The translations under genes were made by a program, and so were the position numbers. Shown one piece after another: positions 17,767 to 25,131 of a stretch of DNA of 64,000 nucleotides (the first letter of the stretch is position 1; each line of letters opens with the position of its first letter). This DNA comes from an uncultured Bacteroidales bacterium (GTDB lineage: Bacteria; Bacteroidota; Bacteroidia; Bacteroidales; Muribaculaceae): the NCBI GenBank assembly GCA_902785925.1, contig CADAAI010000004.1:99011-163010 (forward strand), in the 5' to 3' direction. The notes beneath the pieces are model-generated. The model had not been told where the DNA came from and did not search any database. It saw only the letters and a program-made list of their open reading frames with translations.

Positions 17767-19536
17767 TTAAGTCATTGATAGCTTAAAATCCTTTATCATC
17801 TGAGCAAATTGTGGGTTACGGTCGCGCATGTCCTCTACTATCTCGCGGTCGGTCTTCGCCATTGTCGACACTCCCTTGGGAGAGAGTTTGATGTCGAGAG
17901 CCACCATGTCGTTACCCACCTCATCACGCAAGAACTGTAGCAATTTGGTCATGTTGCTACTGATAGTTTCGACTTGCACAGTATTCTCTACCTCAACCTG
18001 ATAGGTGGTGTCGTTGAGACGCTGTGGCACCGAGTTACGCATAGCACTGAGTAATATGATTTCACCAGGATTCTGCTCGATGTAGTGATGCCAGGCTTGG
18101 GTAAACTGTTCGGGCGTGAATGCCGCGGTGCGCGCTGTGTGGCGCTCGGCAGGAGCATCGCTAGTGGTTGCGCCAGTGGGTTGCTTGTTGATGAGGATGC
18201 GACGTGAAGCTACTGATGCAGGGCGTGTAGGGGCAGCGGGCTGTGGAGCAACAGCTCTAGGGGCTGTTGGTTGTGGAGCAGCTGGCTGCTGTGGAGTCGT
18301 TGACGCCGGTTGCACTGGAGCAGCAGTGGCTTGTGGTGCTGGTTGAGCTGGAGCCGACTGTTGAGGCGCCGGTTGCGCCGGAGTGGGTGCCGCCATTACC
18401 TTCTGCACTCGTGGTTGAGGAGGCTGTTGAACTGGAGTGCCACCCATGATTTGGCACAGCTTGATGAGCGTGAGCTCAACCACAAACTGCTTGTTGCTCG
18501 TTTCGCGATACTGTAGGTCGCAAGTGTTGCACAGGTCCATCGCCAAGTAGAAGAATCTAGTGTTGAATCTCGATGCCTGAGTGATGTGCTGCTGAGCGAT
18601 GTCATTATTCATTTCAAGCAGACCCACCGTTTGCGGTGTGCTGGCAACCATCAGGTCGCGCAAGTGCTGTGCAAGGCCGTTCACAAAATATAGCGAGTCG
18701 AAACCCTTGTCCCTGATTTCTTTGTAGATAAGCAGAGCCTGTGGCACATCGCCCGTCTGGAATGCCTCGTCGAGGCGGAAGTAGTAGTCATAGTCAAGAA
18801 CATTCAGGTTCTCGATGGCGCTCTGATAAGTGATATTGCCCTCGCTCGAGGCGAGAACTTGGTCATAGATTGACAGGGCGTCGCGCATGGCGCCGTCGGC
18901 CTTCTGCGCTATCACGTTGAGGGCGGCTGTTTCGGCAGTCACGCCCTTGTCCTGACTAATGCGCTGCAGTTGCTCCACGATGTCGGGCACTGTGATGCGT
19001 GCAAAGTCATAGATTTGGCAGCGCGACAGGATGGTGGGAATAATCTTTTGTTTCTCGGTTGTGGCGAGGATGAAGATGGCATACTCGGGTGGCTCCTCAA
19101 GGGTCTTGAGGAAGGCGTTGAAAGCTGCTTGCGAGAGCATGTGCACCTCATCGATGATGAACACGCGGTAGCGGCCCACTTGTGGCGGCACGCGCACCTG
19201 GTCGGTGAGGGTGCGGATATCTTCTACCGAGTTGTTGCTCGCGGCATCAAGCTCCATGATATTGTAGGAGCGCTGCTCGTTGAATGCCTGGCACGACTCG
19301 CACTCGTTGCAGGGCTCGCCATCGGCACCCAGATGCTCACAGTTGATTGCCTTGGCAAAGATGCGTGCACAAGTGGTCTTTCCCACGCCACGAGGTCCAC
19401 AGAACAGGTAGGCGTGTGCCAGCTGCTCATTCTTGATGGCCGTCTTGAGGGTGTGGGTCAGCGCCTTTTGTCCCACTACTGTCGAAAAGCTTGAGGGACG
19501 ATACTTGCGCGCCGATACAATGTAGTTCTCGCTCAT
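17767..19536 (-). CDS. dnaX: DNA polymerase III gamma/tau subunit
   Basis: The clamp-loader ATPase of the replisome. The 589-residue protein starts MSENYIVSARKYRPSSF, then has Walker A (GPRGVGKTT), a four-Cys zinc module (CEHLGADGEPCNECESC), Walker B (VFIIDEVHML) and the sensor motif ATTEKQKIIPTILSRC. After the AAA+ and collar domains there is a long Ala/Pro/Gln-rich linker at about residues 385-465 and a short C-terminal domain. A -7 element (TATCTTTG, minus strand, 19573-19566) lies about 30 bp upstream of the start. No slippery A-run for gamma/tau frameshifting was noticed. Confidence 0.96.
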   Translation of the reverse strand: MSENYIVSARKYRPSSFSTVVGQKALTHTLKTAIKNEQLAHAYLFCGPRGVGKTTCARIFAKAINCEHLGADGEPCNECESCQAFNEQRSYNIMELDAASNNSVEDIRTLTDQVRVPPQVGRYRVFIIDEVHMLSQAAFNAFLKTLEEPPEYAIFILATTEKQKIIPTILSRCQIYDFARITVPDIVEQLQRISQDKGVTAETAALNVIAQKADGAMRDALSIYDQVLASSEGNITYQSAIENLNVLDYDYYFRLDEAFQTGDVPQALLIYKEIRDKGFDSLYFVNGLAQHLRDLMVASTPQTVGLLEMNNDIAQQHITQASRFNTRFFYLAMDLCNTCDLQYRETSNKQFVVELTLIKLCQIMGGTPVQQPPQPRVQKVMAAPTPAQPAPQQSAPAQPAPQATAAPVQPASTTPQQPAAPQPTAPRAVAPQPAAPTRPASVASRRILINKQPTGATTSDAPAERHTARTAAFTPEQFTQAWHHYIEQNPGEIILLSAMRNSVPQRLNDTTYQVEVENTVQVETISSNMTKLLQFLRDEVGNDMVALDIKLSPKGVSTMAKTDREIVEDMRDRNPQFAQMIKDFKLSMT

Positions 19537-19625
19537 GAGATACAGTGATTAATTGTTACAGTCTACAAAGATACAACTTTTCCACAACATTTCACTGCTC
19601 TTGAGCAATTTTTAGTTGGTGATAA

Positions 19626-20474
19626 TCAAAAAATAGGGTAGAGGTTGCCCTCGGCAACTATGGCTATGTTGCCACCTGCCCAGATGCTTCCGTCGGATTC
19701 TAATCGAGTACTCACTACCGAGGGGCGACCCATCGTCTCGCCTTGCAGGAAGCGGCATTCGGTAACGCCTTTCAGCAGGTCATTGTGGTGCAGGTAGTGG
19801 GTGAGGGCAGCGTTGGCGGTGCCTGTAGCGCTTTCCTCGGGGATGCCGTATAGAGGGCCAAAGTTGCGCACGTGGGCAGTGTAATCATCGTTGCCAATGG
19901 CAAAGGCATGCACTCCTGTCACTCCCAGTTCTTTGCTTATTTGTGCCAGCGCATCCATGTCGGGGGTGAGGGCATTCAGTTCGTCCACACTTGCCACGGG
20001 CATCATGATGTCGGGCAGGCCAGTGCTCACCACTTGTACTGGCAGGTTGATATCTCCAGTAACTCCCATGATGCGGTGCAGTCGCTCCACATCGACTGTT
20101 GCTGGCAGCACTTGCGGTGTAGCCATCTCCATCATCACCTTTGGTCCAACTTTCACCCTGAGGTCGCCAGCAAGCGTATGATTCAAGCACTCGGTGCCGT
20201 TGGCTATCATTCCTAATTGATGCATTGCTCCAAAGGTTGCTATCGTTGCGTGACCGCACAGGTCGACTTCGGCAGCTGGAGTGAAATAGCGCACGGTGAA
20301 TTCCGTCTCGCTGTGACGTTGCACAAATGCCGTTTCCGAATAACGGAACTCGGCTGCGACTAGCCGCATCTGTTCGTCTTGTGGAAAATCTTGATTCTTT
20401 TCAAGAAGCACCACTCCGGCTGGATTTCCACCGAATGCCACTTCACTAAATGCGTCAACTATCAAATATTTCAT
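19626..20474 (-). CDS. PhzF-family isomerase/epimerase
   Basis: A 282-residue protein of the diaminopimelate-epimerase-like PhzF fold. Signature motifs are FGGNPAGVVLL near the N-terminus, FRYSETAFVQ with the catalytic Glu, DLCGHATIATFGA in the middle, and SATGTANAALTHYL near the C-terminus. The substrate of most genomic PhzF homologues is unknown. It lies 15 bp after the VanW gene on the same strand and probably ends that operon, with dnaX 90 bp further on. Length is normal for the family. Confidence 0.92.
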   Translation of the reverse strand: MKYLIVDAFSEVAFGGNPAGVVLLEKNQDFPQDEQMRLVAAEFRYSETAFVQRHSETEFTVRYFTPAAEVDLCGHATIATFGAMHQLGMIANGTECLNHTLAGDLRVKVGPKVMMEMATPQVLPATVDVERLHRIMGVTGDINLPVQVVSTGLPDIMMPVASVDELNALTPDMDALAQISKELGVTGVHAFAIGNDDYTAHVRNFGPLYGIPEESATGTANAALTHYLHHNDLLKGVTECRFLQGETMGRPSVVSTRLESDGSIWAGGNIAIVAEGNLYPIF

Positions 20475-20489
20475 CTTCTCAATTATAGT

Positions 20490-21323
20490 TTATTTTATTT
20501 GGTCCTCAGGAAGGAGTGAGGGGTCGAACATAACTCGCGAACGATTGTCCCACTGCAGTTTGCGCTCCAGCACCTCACCGCTGTTGCGATCCAGAGTCTC
20601 AAGATATATCTTCGATATGCGGTAGTAGTGGCCATTGTCTTCCTTGTGGAAGTGGTGACCCTCTTCGGTGATGCGATATTCCCAGGGGAACTCCTGAGTG
20701 GTGCGCAGTTCGGTCTTTAATTCGTCGCCGTCGCACCAGGCGCACAGCTGCACTGGCTGCTCGGTGTCGTTGCGGAAGCGGTAGTCCACAAAGTTGTAGT
20801 TCACCGATGTTCCTGCGCTGTAGGGCACGCGCTTGCCATTTGGGTCGGGTGCCAGGGCATCGCTGTGGTGATGCAGCTCGGTTATGGTCAAGGGGCTGTG
20901 CATTACCAGCAGGTTGATGGTATTGGCAAGGTTGCACAGGCCACCGCCCACACCAGCTACGAGTTGCCCGTTCACTATCACGCGACCAGGCGCAAAACCG
21001 TTCTTGATAGAGGTCTTTCCCACGCGTTTCCAAAACGAGAACGTCTCGCCCGGATTGATGATGAGGCCATTCATGCGGCTGCATGCCAGCCTGATGTTGT
21101 CGGCCTTGTTGAGCTGCAGTTGCAGGTCGATACCAGGGCCACGCTTTATCATGTTGTTGCTACTGCTGTAGACAACCACTGGTAGTTTCTCCTCTTGTCT
21201 ATGCTTGGCCCATCGCTCCTTGCCCAGCCAGTTCTTGATGTGGCGGGTGATGATTTGCTTTTGCAGCGCTATGGCATAGGTGGTTGGGCTAATCTCGCAA
21301 AACAGTTTTCGTTTCTTTTCCAT
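20490..21323 (-). CDS. VanW-family protein
   Basis: A 277-residue protein with the VanW core: LNKADNIRLACSRMNGLIINPGE fits the family, followed by ETFSFWKRVGKTS, GQLVAGVGGGLCNLANT and HHHSDA. VanW proteins were first seen in a vancomycin-resistance cluster and their biochemical role is still unclear. There is no signal peptide. The gene lies in a tight minus-strand run (HAD phosphatase, VanW, PhzF) with gaps under 20 bp. Confidence 0.9.
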   Translation of the reverse strand: MEKKRKLFCEISPTTYAIALQKQIITRHIKNWLGKERWAKHRQEEKLPVVVYSSSNNMIKRGPGIDLQLQLNKADNIRLACSRMNGLIINPGETFSFWKRVGKTSIKNGFAPGRVIVNGQLVAGVGGGLCNLANTINLLVMHSPLTITELHHHSDALAPDPNGKRVPYSAGTSVNYNFVDYRFRNDTEQPVQLCAWCDGDELKTELRTTQEFPWEYRITEEGHHFHKEDNGHYYRISKIYLETLDRNSGEVLERKLQWDNRSRVMFDPSLLPEDQIK

Positions 21324-21341
21324 GATGGTCGGGTGATATGG

Positions 21342-21884
21342 TTATTGTGTCAACGTGGTTTTCAAAGTGATGTCGTGAGCTTTCTTGCATCGGCGACTGT
21401 GGCTGTAGAACCACAGCACCACTTTCTCGAGGTTGCGCCTGATGCCTTTCTTCTCCTTCTTGTAGTAGCCAATGTACTTGACTAGGATGCTTGCTAGACC
21501 TGCGCGGTTGGCTCCAAAGATGTCGGTAAACAGCTGGTCGCCAATCACTATTACCTCACTTGGTTTCACCTCAAGCATCTCCACGGCATGGTGGTAGCAC
21601 GCAGGACTGGGTTTGCCAGCCTCCTCGATGTAGAGGGTGTCGAAGTTTTCCTTGAAGCGCTCGATTCGTGCGCGGTTGTTGTTGCTCAGCAGCAGGGTTT
21701 TCCACCCCATGGCGTGAAGGCGGTTGAAGAGGGCGTCAACGGCAGGTGTCGAACCCTCGCCGTGGGGCACAAGAGTGTTGTCGATGTCGAGAATCAGCGC
21801 TTTGAAGCCCATCGACATGAGTTTCTCGTAGTCGATTGAGAACACGTCCTCAACGTAGTTGACGGGGTAGAAAATGCCTAACAT
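21342..21884 (-). CDS. YqeG-like HAD-superfamily IIIA phosphatase
   Basis: A 180-residue HAD phosphatase. The nucleophile motif is LILDIDNTLVPHG, motif II LLLSNN, motif III EAGKPSP, and the acidic motif IV VIGDQLFTDIFGANRAG. It resembles YqeG-type enzymes related to phosphatidylglycerophosphate phosphatase, but the substrate is not fixed by the sequence. The start MLGIFYPVNYVEDVFSIDY is typical. It overlaps the neighbourhood closely, with 4 bp to the upstream gene, and is probably translated from the same mRNA. Confidence 0.88.
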   Translation of the reverse strand: MLGIFYPVNYVEDVFSIDYEKLMSMGFKALILDIDNTLVPHGEGSTPAVDALFNRLHAMGWKTLLLSNNNRARIERFKENFDTLYIEEAGKPSPACYHHAVEMLEVKPSEVIVIGDQLFTDIFGANRAGLASILVKYIGYYKKEKKGIRRNLEKVVLWFYSHSRRCKKAHDITLKTTLTQ

Positions 21885-21888
21885 AGCT

Positions 21889-22569
21889 CTATTTTTGTGT
21901 CATGTAGTCGCACACCTTGTTTATCTGCTCTGGGAAGGTGCCGTCAAATTTATTTTCAAAGAATGCGCTGCCTATGGTGAACGACCAAGGAGCGGCACGT
22001 TTCACCTCGTCGAGGCGGGCATAACTGTCGATGCTGCCGGCAAGGCACACGGGTGCGTCAACTCCAGCAACAAGTGCATTGTTGAGCGCCACAGCGTCGC
22101 CAGTGTAGCGATAGCCCAGCAAATCGATGCCATAGGCTCCACGGGCGATGTAGTCGCGGGCCTCGGCTATCATGCCCTCGATGGTGCCCTCGAGCACCGA
22201 CGGACGGCCTGTGACGTCGCCCACAAAGGGCATATACTTGATGCCGTGCTCACGGCAGTAGTCGTTTATCGAGTCAAAGAACTTGGTGCCCATGAGGATG
22301 TCGCAGCCACATTCAGCGGCAATCTTGGCTCCTTCCAGTCCTTCTTGCTCGCTATAGGCGACCACCTCGAGGAAGGTGGTCTTGCCACACTGCCTCATGC
22401 GGTCATAGAGTTTCTTCATCTCTTCGAGAGGCAGTGGGTGCTCTTTGAAGCCCCAATATCGGGCCTTGGAGTCGCGGCACTGCTCGAAGATGAGTGCTGC
22501 ATCCTCAACGGTGTAGTCGTGCCACGTGAGCATGACGATGAGTTCGGGATGCTGTAGTTTAGTTTTCAA
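21889..22569 (-). CDS. Putative TIM-barrel protein of unknown function
   Basis: A 226-residue protein with alternating strands and helices of a TIM barrel: PELIVMLTWHD, ARYWGFKEHPLP, GKTTFLEVVAYSEQEG, CDILMGTKFF, MPFVGDVTGRPS, YGIDLLGYRYTGD, APVCLAGSID and WSFTIGSAFFENKF. The C-terminal CLAGSID/TIGSAFF pair looks like a phosphate-binding end, as in phosphoribosylanthranilate-isomerase-like barrels. The start appears to be TTG at 22569; the next ATG is 12 codons in and would cut the first strand. It lies in the operon between WbqC and the HAD phosphatase. Reaction unknown. Confidence 0.6.
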   Translation of the reverse strand: MKTKLQHPELIVMLTWHDYTVEDAALIFEQCRDSKARYWGFKEHPLPLEEMKKLYDRMRQCGKTTFLEVVAYSEQEGLEGAKIAAECGCDILMGTKFFDSINDYCREHGIKYMPFVGDVTGRPSVLEGTIEGMIAEARDYIARGAYGIDLLGYRYTGDAVALNNALVAGVDAPVCLAGSIDSYARLDEVKRAAPWSFTIGSAFFENKFDGTFPEQINKVCDYMTQK

Positions 22570-22602
22570 TGTGTTATATAGTTTTTGGTTGTAGTCGGGG
22601 TT

Positions 22603-23268
22603 TTACAAAATGCTGGAGTCTTCACTCATTTTCAGCAGTGTGAAGATTCCTTCGCGGCCTTCGTTCATGAGCAGGTCGAGGATGCTGAGTGCTGGAGTGA
22701 AACTGCCGCGGCGCTGCGACCACATTTGGTAGTAGGGCACGTTAGCCAGGGCTAATCGGTCGCCACGCTTGAGTCCCACCTTGCCGCGCAGGTCGAGGGC
22801 GCCATGTTGCAGTGCCTCGTCAACCTCTTGCTCGGTAGTGACAATGGTAGTTGTAATGGGCAAGTCCATAAAGTCGACAATGAGGCGGTGAAGCTCCATG
22901 TTGAGGTCGAGCAGGCTCTTTTGCTCGCCGTCGGCAATGATGTGCTGCAAGTCATGGGCTATGTAGTCGAAGAACGGGCTCTTGCCGTAGGACGAGAAAA
23001 GTGCGCCCCAGTGCAGGTGACGCCAGTTGCCATGCTCACTCACGAGCACATCTTTCATCATCACTGGCATGGCATTGGTGCTACCCTCGAGGGGGACAGT
23101 GAGTTTGACGGCTCCGTTGGGCGCGTCAATCACATAGCGATGGTGGCTGTGGCGCAGCGGCAGCGAGCGCTCGGTGGCGTCAATCACCACCTCACCTGCC
23201 TTGACCATGGCGGCATAGCACCGCACATCGCCCGCACACATGCTGCCCATTAACAATGCATGATTCAT
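22603..23268 (-). CDS. WbqC-family protein
   Basis: A 221-residue protein of the WbqC family, often found near surface-polysaccharide genes and, in Bacteroidetes, beside signal peptidase. Recognisable parts are NHALLMGSMCAGDVRCYAAM, then HSHHRYVIDAPNGAVKLTVP, NWRHLHWGALFSSYGKSPFF and RLALANVPYYQMW. The ATG at 23268 is chosen because it keeps the usual ALL strand. The start region (TTGTGCATTATGAATCATGC on the minus strand) matches the window's dispersed repeat, so the first codons may come from repeat DNA. It follows lepB by 56 bp. Confidence 0.85.
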   Translation of the reverse strand: MNHALLMGSMCAGDVRCYAAMVKAGEVVIDATERSLPLRHSHHRYVIDAPNGAVKLTVPLEGSTNAMPVMMKDVLVSEHGNWRHLHWGALFSSYGKSPFFDYIAHDLQHIIADGEQKSLLDLNMELHRLIVDFMDLPITTTIVTTEQEVDEALQHGALDLRGKVGLKRGDRLALANVPYYQMWSQRRGSFTPALSILDLLMNEGREGIFTLLKMSEDSSIL

Positions 23269-23324
23269 AATGCACAATTAAATGGTAAGTGTTAACCTCT
23301 GCACTCTCCACTCTGCACTCTCAC

Positions 23325-24764
23325 CTACTTATCGGGATTTGCGTCGATGAAAACGCGGTCCCAGCGAATCTTGCCGCTTGTCCAGCCACGATCCTTGTCA
23401 AACGAGATGATCACAAACATTGGAGTTCCCACGATGTGGTCCTCGGGAACGAAGCCCCAGAATCGTGAGTCGAGTGAGTTGTCGCGGTTGTCGCCCATCA
23501 TCCAGTAGTAGTCCATCTTGAAGGTATACTTCGCTGCTGGCTTGCCGTCGATATAGGCCTTGCCGCCCTTGATCTCTAGATTGGCGCGCTCATAGTCCTT
23601 GATGCAGCGAGCATAGAGCTGCAAGTTCTTCTCGTTGAGGTCGATGCTGGCACCCTTCTTTGGAATCCAGATGGGGCCGTAGTCGTTATGCGTCCAGCCG
23701 TAGTCCACGCCCACGGGATAGGTGAGCATGCCCTCAGTTGGACTATATTGAACCCTAGTGACGCCAGTCACCCATTTGCATTTCTCGAGTTCAGCCTTGG
23801 CTGCAGCGGTGAGCGGCAAGTAAATCTCGGGCGAGATAAACTGCTGACCTGTCAATGGGTCAACGCTCACGTTGCGGCCTATATCCTCGTTGCTGATGCC
23901 CAGTTCTTCGGTAAGGAAGTCATAGTCGGGGGCATTGCCGTTGCATTTCACCGCGTAGTTATACTGAACGTTCTTGGGTTCAGGCATTGCCTTGCCATTG
24001 ATGTGCACCACGCCATTCACAATCTTGAGAGTCTCGCCGGGCAGGCCCACGCAGCGCTTCACATAGTTGTCGCGACGGTCAACGGGGCGATAAATTACCT
24101 TGTGGTTGGCCCACACTGCATCGCGGCCCTGCTCCCACACCTGGGTGTAGTAGTCGGGGTTTGGCTCATCGACGCACACAGTGTCGCCAGCTGGGAAGTT
24201 GAACACCACGATGTCGCCGTGCTCAACGTTGCGCACGCCCTTGAGGCGGTGATAGGGGAGTTGGGGCTTCTCGATGTAGCTCTTGCAGCCGAACAGCTCA
24301 TTCTGCGCCAGTGGGAAGTGGAGTGGAGTCTGTGGCACGCGAGGACCGTACACCATCTTGTTAACCCACAGGAAGTCGCCAGTGAGCAATGTCTTCTCGA
24401 GCGACGATGATGGAATCTGGTAATTCTGGCCGACAAAGAGGAACAGGAAGTAAACGAGTACCAGAGCATAGACAATGGCGTCAACCCAGCTCATCACGGT
24501 GCGAAGCAGCTTGTTGTCGCTGAATTTCCACCAGTTCCATGGGATGAACTGAGTGAGGTAGATGTCGGCAAGCAGGAACCACGCGAGGGCTACCCACCAG
24601 TTGCCTAGCCACGCCACCCAGGCAAAGAAGATGACGCTAACAATGCCGAAGCGTATCCAGCGGGTCTTCTTCACCCTTGACAGGCGCTCTTTCAGCGAGC
24701 CGGTTTGTCTAACTTTCTTCTCCTCGTTATTCTCTTCAAGATTCATGTCTTTCTGTTTTACCAT
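23325..24764 (-). CDS. lepB: Signal peptidase I
   Basis: Cleaves signal peptides on the outer face of the inner membrane. The 479-residue protein has an acidic/basic cytosolic N-tail, membrane segments at about residues 39-66 and 93-112, and the catalytic Ser in IPSSSLEKTLLTGD (about residue 121). The catalytic Lys is in DNYVKRCVGLPGE and the C-terminal box is MMGDNRDNSLDSRFWGFVPE. The usual Met after the catalytic Ser is Leu, which is common in Bacteroidetes. The large insert between the boxes accounts for the length, also normal for this phylum. A -7 element (TATCTTTG, minus strand, 24812-24805) lies about 40 bp upstream. Confidence 0.95.
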   Translation of the reverse strand: MVKQKDMNLEENNEEKKVRQTGSLKERLSRVKKTRWIRFGIVSVIFFAWVAWLGNWWVALAWFLLADIYLTQFIPWNWWKFSDNKLLRTVMSWVDAIVYALVLVYFLFLFVGQNYQIPSSSLEKTLLTGDFLWVNKMVYGPRVPQTPLHFPLAQNELFGCKSYIEKPQLPYHRLKGVRNVEHGDIVVFNFPAGDTVCVDEPNPDYYTQVWEQGRDAVWANHKVIYRPVDRRDNYVKRCVGLPGETLKIVNGVVHINGKAMPEPKNVQYNYAVKCNGNAPDYDFLTEELGISNEDIGRNVSVDPLTGQQFISPEIYLPLTAAAKAELEKCKWVTGVTRVQYSPTEGMLTYPVGVDYGWTHNDYGPIWIPKKGASIDLNEKNLQLYARCIKDYERANLEIKGGKAYIDGKPAAKYTFKMDYYWMMGDNRDNSLDSRFWGFVPEDHIVGTPMFVIISFDKDRGWTSGKIRWDRVFIDANPDK

Positions 24765-24936
24765 TTTCGCGAACCTAAAAACGGTCCACTACTGAATTAA
24801 CGTGCAAAGATACGAAATAGTTTTTAGTTGGCAGTTATTAGTTGTTAGTTTTTCATAAAACATCAAAAACCCACAACCACACACCAACATTTCAAACAAA
24901 AACAACCAAGTCATACAATGACAACAAAAAGATAAT

Positions 24937-25017
24937 AAAAAAGAACGAGGCCCGAAGGTCCCGCTCTTGATGTCTTCACAACGGAATAATCCTTATTGTG
25001 AATTGCTTCAAATTTGT
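24937..25017 (-). ncRNA. tracrRNA of the type II-C CRISPR system
   Basis: The minus strand at 25016-24995 is complementary to the crRNA-sense repeat over about 22 bp, with one bulged U. The next bases (AATAAGGATTATTCCGTTGT) resemble the nexus of known tracrRNAs. A strong hairpin at 24966-24943 has a C(UUCG)G tetraloop and is followed by six U, forming an intrinsic terminator. A perfect promoter places the 5' end near 25017, so the RNA is about 81 nt. It is divergent from cas9. The 5' end is predicted, not measured. Confidence 0.88.
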
Positions 25018-25021
25018 TCTG

Positions 25022-25052
25022 CAAATTTAGCGTAAAGTGTTTATACATGCAA
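25022..25052 (-). promoter_or_regulatory. tracrRNA promoter
   Basis: On the minus strand, TTG at 25052-25050, a 20-nt spacer and TAAATTTG at 25029-25022. It matches the Bacteroidetes consensus and drives transcription straight into the anti-repeat. Confidence 0.75.
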
Positions 25053-25094
25053 ATTTTTTATCAGAAAAATGTGATAACTTGCCTATATTTTTTC

Positions 25095-25102
25095 TATATT
25101 TG
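25095..25102 (+). promoter_or_regulatory. Probable -7 element of the cas9-cas1-cas2 operon
   Basis: TATATTTG, 30 bp before the cas9 ATG, fits TAnnTTTG. The -33 position holds only a weak TGTG, so the promoter may be modest or regulated. Confidence 0.4.
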
Positions 25103-25131
25103 CAAAAAATAGGAATTTAAACTAATTAAAC

